Of a stretch of 64,000 bases of DNA, positions 23,613 to 33,857 are shown piece after piece (the first letter of the stretch is position 1; each line of letters begins with the position of its first letter). The notes beneath the pieces are model-generated. The model ran no database searches. It was not told the DNA's origin and saw only the letters and a list, made by a program, of their open reading frames with translations. A program made the position numbers and the translations under genes. The DNA comes from Nymphaea colorata (lineage: Eukaryota; Streptophyta; Magnoliopsida; Nymphaeales; Nymphaeaceae), in assembly GCF_008831285.2 (NCBI RefSeq), contig NC_045138.2, positions 42,959,115 to 43,023,114 of the forward strand. Direction: 5' to 3'.

Positions 23613-23840
23613 AACACTATCTCAGACACATTATCTCATAGATCAACTCAAATACATCATCTCATGCATTTGTTATCTCAGGAATATTATCTCATGCATG
23701 TTGTCTCACACACATTACCTCATGCAGTCATTATCTCATGTGTTGTCTTAGACATTATCTAAGACACACACTCGTTATCTCATGTGGATGATCTCACATA
23801 GGTTATCTCATGCAGTCACTATCTGATGTGTAAGACATTG
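23613..23840 (-). repeat. TTATCTCA-rich degenerate array
   Basis: About ten copies of TATCTCA or close variants, 18-30 bp apart, joined by CATGCAGTCA- and ACACACA-type spacers. The core is the reverse complement of the GAGATAA box in the two larger satellites. It lies just beyond the N-terminal end of the FAR1-like remnant. Confidence 0.7.
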
Positions 23841-24559
23841 CACTAATGAACAACATGGTAAACCGTGAAGGCAGTATTACCTAGTATTGACACACTATAC
23901 CTATTGCTTCCATATTTTCTTCCCTTTTTGTTTTGCTTTCACCTTCAGAGACTTTAGAAGTGCTCATTCGATTTATCAAATGTCCATCCATACAAAAAAA
24001 AATCAGACCATGCAGAACCCATTGCCTTTGTCATTTAATATTGATGAAAAAGAAAGCACAACTACATCATTATGAGCTCCATATCATCTCCTTTTGATGA
24101 CATTTTTGCTACTTTTGCTTCGGAGCCAAGCTTTTCTCAATGACAACATCCTCTTCCTTCCTTCAACTAAAACCTCTCTCTCTCTCTTTTCTCTTGTAGA
24201 TTGTCCTTTATGGTGGAAAAAAAAAAGCTTGTTAAGGATGTCTGTTGTATCCATATACTACTGGGAATTCAAGTAAATATGCACATTGTACCTTCTCTAT
24301 CACAAAGGTAAATACTGAAAGTTCATATATAACTAGTAGGGTCCACCCCTATGTACCATTATTTTGTGCATAGGGTGGTGCATAGAACATTCTCTCCCCT
24401 AGATCAGCCTAGGCCAAATCGAAGTTAAATTTTGTAATTGCACATTGAACCCAGTATTCCAACTTGGTAGGCAAGTGACGAGTTTTTCTAACAAATAGTA
24501 AAGGTGACATGCTAATAGATGTCTTATCCACATTTAGATGCATTGACCAATATTTCTGA
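23841..24559. other. Intergenic DNA
   Basis: No gene recognised. There is a short (CT)n run at about 24174-24186. The frames at 23887-24075 and 24094-24276 are low-complexity. Confidence 0.4.
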
Positions 24560-26050
24560 TACGTTCTAACCATTTCCTATGATATTTATCTGATCTCACA
24601 ATTTGAGACCTCGAGTTATCCATTCATCTATGGTGGTAAAGGGTGGTAATGATATGGTGCATAGAGCACTTTAGTGAAGGGAACTTATACCTTGATGAAG
24701 TGCTTATCCCTCATAAAGATGATGGAGCATCACATTTCAAATTTGTTGAAGATATTATGCTTAATAAACTTAAGTACAAGCTTGTGATCATTGGCCCAGT
24801 AGTATGACCTCAACCCACTTGGGTAGATAGTCCATCACAACCAAAGTATACACATCCAATGGAAACAAACTCATAATATATTCAATCCCACAAACATCAA
24901 ATATTTCTATAACTATAATAGGTGTCATTGACATCATCTATCACATTTTAATGATGTCATTTTGCTAGCACCATGGACATTCAACAAGTCTTGCAAAACT
25001 CAAGAGCCACCCATATGTTATTAGCCATCAAAATTTAGACTAAAACTTTATGTTGTATTCTTGCGGCTAGAAAAGTAGCCCAACATGCAAAAGAAATTCA
25101 AAAATACAACATGCAATGACATTCCTCCTCCAGAATGCACCATCAAATCACTTAGTTCTCAAATAGAATTAACTCTGTATCATCCAAAGAGTAATGTCGA
25201 GAATGTAAAACAAGATAGTCTCTCTTAGCTTGATCTATCACTTTGGACCCTTCCAATCAATATGTATTTTAACAATATTTGCATGCTAAGGGAGCTTGGA
25301 AATCCTTAAGAGATGATCATTAGGAAACTAATCATTTATCTACCCCTCTTCACAAGATGTCTCAATGGTAGATTGGGATAGCTGATTTGCTAAAAGCATG
25401 TACTCAAGCTACATATATCTTGAATTCCAGATTGAAATTTTGTAATATTAGGATCCATCAAATCAGCATGGGCTTGCATATTTTTACTCATTAACACAAC
25501 ATTATCTAAGAAAAGCATAATCTTCGAGCCTAAAAGGTACGACCAGAATTTTCACAAGGTAGAGACCACATGACTAGTTGTTTTTTGTGGTGGCAAAATT
25601 AAGTTGAGCATCATAGAGGCTCTTGCCCATGTAGTAGATGATGAAAGGTTTATGAGTGTCATCTCTTTGTGCTAGGATGGCTCCAACGGCATAGTCAAAT
25701 TTGTCACATGCTATCTTAAATAGCATGTTCCAATCAGGTGAATGCAACAAACATCAAAGTCTGCTTCTTGGTGTTGAAGGTCTACAAGCACCCGTTTGTG
25801 ACATTAAATACATGCTCTTTAGTCAACAATTCACAAAGTAGTCTAGTTACCTTGCTCAAATCCTGAATAAATCATTTGCATTCTAACATGCCTAGCAAAG
25901 GACTAGACTATTGAAGCCATTGGACAATGAAAATGAGATTTCAGGGGCTGGCAGATTCTATGAAGAATTTTGGCAATAAGTCAAGCACTTTTCTTGCCTT
26001 TTCCAACGATTTTTAGACTTGAAAACATACCAAGTGGTAGAAAATATAAA
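24560..26050 (-). pseudogene. Ty3/gypsy pol remnant (RT end, RNase H, integrase)
   Basis: On the minus strand, from high to low coordinates, the domain order is RT end, RNase H, integrase, as in Ty3/gypsy. An RT tail lies at about 26000-25760. RNase H reads ACDKFDYAVGAILAQRDD (about 25715-25660), then IIYYMGKSLYDAQLNFATT, and the FWSYLLGSKIMLFLDN segment near 25545-25500. The integrase reads EIFDVCGI near 24900, then FPLDVYTLVVMDYLPKWVE (about 24868-24812) and KFIKHNIFNKFE near 24766. Numerous stops and frame changes, no LTR found and no gag. It is an old, inactive insertion, oriented opposite to the copia elements downstream. Confidence 0.8.
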
Positions 26051-26637
26051 GTGCAGTTGACACCCAACCATAGAAAAATTAAAGAAACAAATACAAGACA
26101 AAACGTAAAAGAGACACAAAGTTGCGCTAATTGAGATGCTTCTTCAAAGTTTTCTAGTACAATAAGGATGTCATTGGTGATCTTTCCAAGGAAGCTACTT
26201 CCTCTTTTTCAACTATTCTTTAGCCTCCACACACTCTGTCAACCCTAGCCTCATACCTGCAGTGGAGTGTCAATAGAAACAATGCACAAAAACAAAATCC
26301 AAACAAACAATTCAAAGGACCAACTTGTCACACCTATAAAACTACCAATTAGATTGATACTCATGAATAGAATTATTTTAAAAAAAAAAACCAAAGTGAC
26401 TGTAATATAAGTCACCTACGAATCAAGGATCCACCTATGAATGTGAACCAATAAACAATAAAGAAAGTAACCTAAAACAATCAAACATGGACCAAACATG
26501 TATGTGCACATGAAATCTTAGTGCACATCACTAAAGCCTATTAAAAATAAAGTCCAAACTCAATTGGAAACATGAAGCCCAGCTTAGATAACCCTCATTC
26601 TATGCCTAGAAATGTGCAACCAAGGTTGCTAATGAGA
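26051..26637. other. Intergenic DNA before the duplicated segment
   Basis: AT-rich, without recognised features. The homology shared by copies A and B begins at its right edge (GACAACATAAG at 26638). Confidence 0.4.
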
Positions 26638-28518
26638 GACAACATAAGACATTGACAAATTTAAAAAAAAAATCAATAGCAGACTCGAAAGAACCCTAAA
26701 ACCGTTAATGCAAAGACAACAAAAATATTATCAAAAAACATGATTGGAAAATGCAAAAGAGTACCAAAAATTCACCTGAACGAAACCTAGGAACACCTCT
26801 ATGACATTCACAATATCCAAACCATATGAAGAACAAAAGAAAATCATGGTTTTTACTGTGCAAAACTGATCTTGGACGGACATTCCACATGGTAAAAGTG
26901 TTGGTGAGAATATGCAAAAACTGATTCTCAATGTTTGAATTTTAATGCCAGAAAAGCAATCAAACACAACTGAATGCAAATTAAACATAGACCAGTCCCT
27001 AGATTACCTACAAAAAAGTTGAAGAGTAAGACACACTATTGTTGTTAGTATAGCAACCAGCAAGCAGCAGAACATAGATTAGACCCTAGAATACTTACAA
27101 AAAAATTCAAGAGCAACAGAAACAAATGATATTAGTGTACCATCCAGCAAGCAAGTGGCTGAATTTCATGCTATTGGCTGATGCACAAGCAAGACACTGG
27201 TGGTAGGGTTTTTCTCCAATTTTCTACAGTGAAATTAACAAAACTAAAAAACCTAGACTACCAACAAATGAAATATAATATCTAACATGATTACCTAACC
27301 TAAATGATGTAGAAAATAGAAACAATAAATAAGAAAAGCAAACTAAGATAGAACCCTAACTGACGACGCATTCAACCAAAGAAAACATGCGTACAAAACA
27401 AATTTTTGTACCGTAATGCAAATACTATGTTCTAAAGAACAAGATAAGGAATACTCACCTTGTTGTTTGGAAAGAAGGCTGAGATGATCTCTCCAAGAAA
27501 GTACACCTCCCATAAGCTTGACACCAAGAATAGCTCCTTTGCTTGCACCAATGTTGAGGGGTGTGCAAGATTTAAGGATGAAGAAAAGAAGGAAGGGAAG
27601 AATGGATCACTCTCACTATTGAGAAAGCCAAGGTTCTTCTCACCATGGATTGCCAAAAAAGAGCAAAATACTGCAACATCACCAGGGAGGGATGCCAAAG
27701 TCATTTTCCTAAGTTCAATCTCTCCCCACTGAGCAATCCAAGGTTCTTGTCATTCTGGATTGCCAATGAAACCAATTTGCTAACTTGGATAAATTTAAAA
27801 AACTACAAGTTGAAGCCTTTACACACTTCTAAAACAAAATTGGTATATAGAACAGACTAACTTAGATTTTTGGGAAGTAGATCCATTTGGAGGAAAAGCT
27901 TGTGGGAAAAATTGAAGTACACAATGATTTTTGCATTTAAAGAACATGTTTTTGTTTTTTGCTCGATTTTACCAATTTTAATTCTGTTTTTGCTCAAATT
28001 TAAACCCAAGTTTCTTAGTACCTCTTTCACAACAAACATAGGCTTTTGAATAATAAAAACACAAAAAATGCATGAAGAATGTAAAGAACTAGTGCAAGTG
28101 TTGCAATATTATGTTGCTTACCTAAGTTCACATGCCACTTCTTGGTGTTCAACACTATTTTTTAATCTTGATAATATACTGGTCAAGAATTGGCTGGCCC
28201 TGCACCAACTACCACAACACCTACCCAATATTCATAAAAAGTAGTCAAGCATTCCTCCACAAACATTTTTTCACCTTCTATTTGTCTTCTGCGTCCTAGC
28301 TGATAAGGATTATTTGTGAACTTAATGTATGCATGGATGATGTTTCATATTCAAAGACAGCTTGGTGATGTGTTTCTCATCCAAATATACAATACACACA
28401 TCGATAACTTAACAAATCAACACAAATATCACATTAGAAAGTAGTAATAAATCACAATTTACTTGTACAATTGGCTGTGAACCACCTGGACTGCTATTGG
28501 TATGCACCCTATACATCC

Positions 28519-28742
28519 TGTTGGAAAGTAAATATAATCGGAGGTGATTATTAGCATTTTCTTTAACTTGGTGATGTTATTATTCCTTTTCATTATTTTT
28601 AAGTTCAGGCCTTCTTTAATAATTTATGTTTAGACATGAATTAGTTTTGTAAGTTTTATAGTTGCTTCCCTAATCTCTTTTAATGTGAGATTAAGGTCAA
28701 TATGAAGGCAGTTTTTCTCTCTCCAAATCTCTAGTTGCAGCA
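28519..28742 (+). repeat. Copia-1 family 5' LTR, copy A (224 bp)
   Basis: It starts TGTTGGAAAGTAAAT and ends GTTGCAGCA, and is immediately followed by the primer-binding site. It is closely similar to the LTRs at 32341-32565 and 49523-49737. CATCC precedes it. Confidence 0.9.
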
Positions 28743-28754
28743 TGGTATCAGAGC
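28743..28754 (+). other. Primer-binding site (initiator tRNA-Met)
   Basis: TGGTATCAGAGC directly after the LTR. This is the standard plant copia priming site for reverse transcription. Confidence 0.92.
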
Positions 28755-29659
28755 CTTGCACGAGTTTGGGACCTCTGTCCGATGACTAAGGTTGCTATCC
28801 TTCTTCTTCATCATCATCATCATTTTCTTCTTGTTGTTCTCCTCCTCCTCCTCCTTCTTCTTCCCCTCTCCTTTCTCACACCTTTTTGTCTACTGATCTC
28901 TTAGGCATGAAGTGAGTCAGTGGCTGTTGAGGGTGTAATCATGCTAAGACAAAAACATGTTGTGGTGATTAATTGCCCTAATTTGATTGCAGCCTGTGAG
29001 CAGCATGGTTCTTCATAGAAATCTCCAATCATGATGTAGCATGGATTTGCTAAGACAAAAATATATTGCGTGCACATTAGTGAAGATATGAGGTGTGAGT
29101 TGCTGGTCGCACAACATGGTTTTAATCAGATGCCCTTGGTCTTTCCTATTAGCCTAGTAGATAAAGAGGTTGTTTTGATGTTTATTGTCATTGGTTCCAC
29201 CTTCAATTGACCTACTACTCACTGTGGATATGATTTTTAGATGTGGTGTGATCTTGATGGAATTTTGTGGTGCGATTTTGATGTAGATTGCAATTGATTG
29301 CTCACTATAGATGTGATTTTCAGATTTTCTGTCAATTTAATTATTTTTTTCATTGTTGATTTCATATTACTGATGAATCTTCCTAAGTGCTGTTGATGTT
29401 AAAAGGGAATCATAGTTGTAGTCTGCAGTATGATTGTTGTAACCTGTGGTCTCTTTTCCTAGATTTAGCGCAGCTGAATTCTTTTGTTACTGGAGAAGAT
29501 GTGTGGCCGTTGGATTTTGTTTATTAGTCATGTTTGTGCTTCAACCAAAATTGAATTCCTCGCATTGGTGGTGATTTGGGACATATTATAGGTTGTGTGG
29601 TTCTAATGGCTGCAATTAAGAATGATGAAGGTTGACCCAATCAACGGGCTGAATACCCT

Positions 29660-29995
29660 GCTATCTCTTTCCTAGAGGTTGATGATTAAACTTGATGGCT
29701 CTAATTACGAAATATGGTCACGAACCTTTATGATGTTTGTTCTGGGGCATTAGAAAGACCATATTATTGAAGAAGATGAACCAGCACATAAAATTGGGAA
29801 GTATAACACAAGGAAGAACTATAGCCTAGATTATGAATAGTGCGCAGTCCTACATTGCCAATGGACTTTGCTATTATAGGACTGCAAGCACATGTGGGAG
29901 TCCTTATTGAAAACCAACTCCTATGACAAGAATGTGAGCTGAATCCTACATGTGGAACAAGAAATCTTCAAGCTCCAACAGGGAGATTAGGACTT
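29660..29995 (+). pseudogene. Truncated copia-1 gag, copy A
   Basis: A frame beginning near 29683 reads KLDGSNYEIWSRTFMM, then IIEEDEPAHKIGKY, the start of a copia gag. Stops and a frameshift follow. The reading ends near ILHVEQEIFKLQQGD, where the sequence switches to the flanking DNA of copy B at 29996. The rest of gag and all of pol are absent from this copy. Confidence 0.75.
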
Positions 29996-30255
29996 GACAA
30001 CATAAGAGGTTCACAAATAACAAGAAAATTAACAGTAGACTCCAAGGCACTCTAAAACCACGAATGCAATGACAACAAACATATTATCCAAAAACTTGAT
30101 TGGAAACAGCAAAAGAGTAACAAAAATTCACCTGAACTAATCCTAGGAACACCTACATGACATTCGCAACATCGAAACCATATGGAGAGCAAAAGAAAAT
30201 CATGGTTTTTATTGTGCAAAACTAATCTTGGATGGGCATTTACATGATAAAAGTG

Positions 30256-30704
30256 CCCGACCCACTCCCGGGCTCGGGCCCCTGGTTCGACGGATCCCAA
30301 CCTGCCCCCTAGCAATTTCGGTTCTAATCCTAAAAAGACTAGGAACCAGGACAATCATCTCATTAAAGCCTCCCTTTATAAGCCCTTGAAGATCCCTCAC
30401 AATCTTCGATACAGGACTAAACTTCTGGGGTGTTACAATCCACCCCCCTTAAAGCACACGCGTCCACGTGTGTGGGACCCCAGGTCCGAGTGTTGAAACC
30501 AGCTTTGATGCCATTATAACAACCCGACCCACTCCCGGGCTCGGGCCCCTGGTTCGACGGATCCCAACCCGCCCCCTAGCAATTTCGGTTCCAATTCTAA
30601 AAAGGCTAGGAACCAGGACAATCATCTCATTAAAGCCTCCCTTTATAAGCCCTTGAAGATCCCTCACAATTTTCGATACAGGACTAAACTTCTGGGGTGT
30701 TACA
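30256..30704 (-). mobile_element. TRIM (miniature LTR retrotransposon, 449 bp)
   Basis: Two direct LTRs of 182 bp (30256-30437 and 30523-30704) differ at only about five positions. Read on the minus strand, each LTR starts TGTAACACCCCAGAAG. The 85-bp interior has a TGGCATCAAAGC primer site (reverse of about 30500-30513), close to the initiator-Met site, and a polypurine tract AAGGGGGGTGGAT next to the far LTR (reverse of 30438-30450). It contains no coding sequence, so it must be mobilised in trans. The LTRs are GC-rich compared with the surroundings. The outermost bases of the left LTR seem lost, so no clean target duplication is visible. Confidence 0.9.
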
Positions 30705-31135
30705 GTGAGAGTATACAAAAACTATTCTCAGTGGTTTGAAATATTAATGCCAGAAAAAGCAACCAAACACACTCAATGTAAATTGAACTTAGACCAGACC
30801 CTAGAATACTTACAAAAAGTTGAAGAGCAGCACAAACAATTGCTATTTAGCGTACCATCCAGCAAGCAAGTTGTTGAATTTCATGCTATTGGCTAGTGCA
30901 CAAGTAAGTCACTAGTGGCAGGGTTTTTCTCAAATGTTCTACAATTAAATTAATAAAACTAACAAACCTAGATTATCAACAAATCAAATATAACATCTAG
31001 CATGATTGTTTAACCTAAATAATGTAGAAAACAGAAAAATAAATAAGAAACAAAAACTAAAATAAAACCCTAACTAACAATGCATTCAGCGAAAGAAAAC
31101 ATGCGCACAAAGCAAATTTCTGTACCATAATGCAA

Positions 31136-31417
31136 TTACCACGTTCTAACTAAAAAAGAAGATAAGGCATGCTGATCTTGGTGTTTGGAAAGAAGCCTGA
31201 GATGATCGCCTTCAAGAAAGAACACCTCCCATATGCTTGACACCAAGAAAAGCTCCTTTGCTTGCACCAATATTGAGTAGTGTGCAAGATTTAAGGATGA
31301 AGAAAAGAAGGAAGGGAAGAAGGGTTCACTCTCTCCATTTAGCAAACCGAGGTTCCTCTCACCTTGGATTGCCAAGAAAGAGCAAAATACTGCAACATCA
31401 CCAGGGAGGGATGCCAA
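31136..31417 (-). other. Open frame conserved between duplicate copies (unknown)
   Basis: A minus-strand frame of about 93 codons is open here and in the matching place of copy A (27432-27704, 90 codons). Both share cores such as LPGDVAVFCSFLAI and SSSLNLAH. The plus strand is also partly open. No family is recognised and no start context or splice sites support a gene, so this may simply be a chance open frame preserved by recent duplication. Confidence 0.25.
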
Positions 31418-32340
31418 ATCATTTTCCTAAGTTTATTATTTCTGCATTGGGCAAGCCAAGGTTCTAGTCACTCTAGATTGTGAAGGAAGAGCAAAAGGTT
31501 GCAACACCACCAGGGAGGGATGCCAAAGTTATCTCCTAAGTCCCTTTTATAGAAAAACTAACTCTAATTTGCCAATTAGACAAATTTAAAAATCAGCATG
31601 TTGAAACTTTGACACACTTCTAAAACAGAAGTGATGTATAGAACAGGCTAACTTAGGTTTTTGGAAAGTAGATCAATGTTGAGGAAAATGTTGTGGCCAA
31701 AATTGATGTATACTTCATACTGAAAAAATGATTTTCACATTTAGAGAACATGTTTTTGCTTTTTTTTTCTCTATTTTACAAATTTTAACTTTGTTTCTGC
31801 TCAAATTTAAACCCAAGTTTCTTAGTACCTCTTTCAAGACAAACATAAGCTTTTGAATAATAAGAAACACACCAAAATGCATGAAAAATGTGAAGAACTA
31901 GTGTATGTGATGCAACATCATGCTGCTTACCTAAGTTCACATGCCACTTCTTTGTATCCACCACTATTTTTAATCATGATAATACACTAGTTCAATAATT
32001 GGCTGGCCCCGCACCACCAACCGCAACACCTACCCACTATGATGTGTCTCACAATATTCATAAGAAGTAGCCAAGTATTTCTCCTCAAACGTTTTTTCAC
32101 CTTCTATTTGTCTTTTACATCCTAGCTTAGAAGGATTATATTGTGAGCTTAATGTATGCATGGATGATGTTTCATATTCATAGAAAGATTGGTGACGTAT
32201 TCCACATCCAAATATACAATACACACATCAATAACTTAACAAATCAGCATAAATTTCAAATTAGAAAGTAGTAATAAACCACAATTTACTTGTACAATTG
32301 GTTATGAACCACCTGAAATTCAATTGGTATGCACACATCC

Positions 32341-32565
32341 TTTTGGAAAATAAATCTAGCCAATTAGGTAGTTATTAACATTTTCCAGAAGTTAGTGATG
32401 TTATTATTCCTTTTTATTATTTTTAAGTTCAAGCCTTCTTTAATAATTTATGTTTGGAATTGAATAATTTTTTTATTGTTGTAGTTTCTACCTTAATCTT
32501 TTTTAACATGCGATTAGGGTTAATGTAAAGGCAGTTTTTCTCTCTCCAAATCTCTGGTCGCAGCA
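32341..32565 (+). repeat. Copia-1 5' LTR, copy B (225 bp)
   Basis: It starts TTTTGGAAAATAAATC (the terminal TG has mutated to TT) and ends GGTCGCAGCA. CATCC precedes it. CACCC follows the 3' LTR at 49738, a likely five-base target duplication with one mutation. Confidence 0.88.
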
Positions 32566-32577
32566 TGGTATCAGAGC
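32566..32577 (+). other. Primer-binding site of copia-1
   Basis: TGGTATCAGAGC immediately after the 5' LTR. Confidence 0.92.
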
Positions 32578-32623
32578 CTTGCATGAGTTTGGGACCTCTA
32601 TATGCTAACTAGGGTTTGGTATC

Positions 32624-32671
32624 CTTCTTCTTCTTCTTCTTCTTCTTCTTCTTCTTCTTCTTCTTCTTCTT
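32624..32671. repeat. (CTT)16 microsatellite in the copia-1 leader
   Basis: A long CTT run. Copy A has a mixed CTT/CAT/CTC tract at the equivalent place (28800-28862), so the tract expanded after duplication. Confidence 0.93.
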
Positions 32672-32784
32672 TTCCTCTCTCCTTTCTCTCACCTTTATGA
32701 TTGCTGATCTCTTATGAGTGAAGTGAGTCAGTGGCTGTTGAGGGATTTAATCATGCTGAGACAAAAACATGCAGCAATGATTAG

Positions 32785-33170
32785 TAGAGTAGGGCATCAG
32801 GCCTGAGTACCTGACAGGTACCTGGCCCAATCGGGCCCAAGTTCAGGCTCGAAAAAACCGGCCTATGCCAGCCTGAGTGGGCCAACAGGGCTTGATTTGG
32901 CTTGGAAAGTTATTTAATATTATTTTCATTTTTTCAATAGTATATATTTTATTATTAAAAATATTTTTATTCAAAAAATTTTATTTTATATTTAAAAATA
33001 ATTTTTTATTTTAACCAGGCCGGGCCGGGGCTGGGCCCAAGCTCGGATTTCAGGCATCGGTTCGGGCCCGAGCTCGGATTTCAGGCATCGAGCCCAGGCT
33101 TGGGTTTCGGGTGTCAAGTTGACCCGAGCCCGACTCTTATCGAGACAGGCCGGCCCAATGCCCAGACCTA
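32785..33170. mobile_element. hAT-type MITE (386 bp)
   Basis: The ends are imperfect inverted repeats: TAGAGTAGGGCATCAGGCC on the left, and TAGGTCTGGGCATTGGGCC read inward from the right. It is flanked by 8-bp near-duplications ATGATTAG (32777-32784) and GTGATTAA (33171-33178). The termini are extremely GC-rich (GGGCCGGG, CGAGCCC blocks) around an AT-rich centre. An internal 30-bp direct repeat (AGCTCGGATTTCAGGCATCG) occurs at about 33030 and 33070. No coding capacity. The empty site is preserved in copy A near 28950. Confidence 0.78.
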
Positions 33171-33857
33171 GTGATTAAATGCCCTAATCCAATTGCAGTC
33201 ACTACGCAGCATGGTTCTCTATAAAAAGCTCCAAAGAAAATGTGGCATTGGATTTGATCTAGCATCAATTGAGGAGGACTATCATGTGCGTATTGGGTTC
33301 ACATTAGTGAAGACCTGAGGTGTGAGTTGTTGGTCACATAACCTGCTTTAATATGATGCCCTTGGTTTTTTCTCTTAGCCTAGCCAACAAAGAGGTTGTT
33401 TTGATGTTGATTGACATTGGTTCCATCTTCAATTGACGCTCACTGTGGATGTGAGTTTTAGATGTGGTGTGTGTGGTGCTATTTGATATTGATTGCAATT
33501 GATGTGTTGTTCGCTATGAATGTGATTTTCAGATTTTCTAAGTTTTCAACTTTATTATTACTTTTCATTGTTGATTTCACATTACTAATTGTAATTCTAA
33601 AGTTGAAGGATTGTTTGATCCATCGACGAATCTTCCTCATTGTTGTCGATGTTAAAGGTAATCATAGTCGCAGTCTGTAACATGATTGTTGTAACATGTG
33701 GTCTCTCTTCCTAGATTTAATGCAACTGAATTCTTTTATTACTTGAGAAGATGTGTGGCCGCTGGATCTTGTTTATCAGTCATATATGTGCTTCAACTAG
33801 GATTGAATTCTTTGCATTGGTGATGATTTGGGACATATTGTCGGTTATGTGGTTTTA

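Larger units (their letters stand above)
26638..29995 (+). repeat. Tandem duplication, copy A (flank + copia LTR + gag start)
   Basis: This 3.36 kb segment is repeated directly downstream as copy B. Both copies begin GACAACATAAG (26638 and 29996). Both share the blocks around 26700-27420 / 30060-31135, an open minus-strand frame at 27432-27704 / 31136-31417, the block 27850-28510 / 31650-32335, and a copia 5' LTR, primer site and gag start. Non-retrotransposon flanking DNA is included, so the repeat is a duplication of already inserted DNA and not two independent insertions. Confidence 0.85.

Noticed and set aside
30256-30704. Cassandra-type TRIM
   Set aside because: No 5S rRNA-like internal promoter was visible in the LTR, so only the general TRIM assignment is kept.
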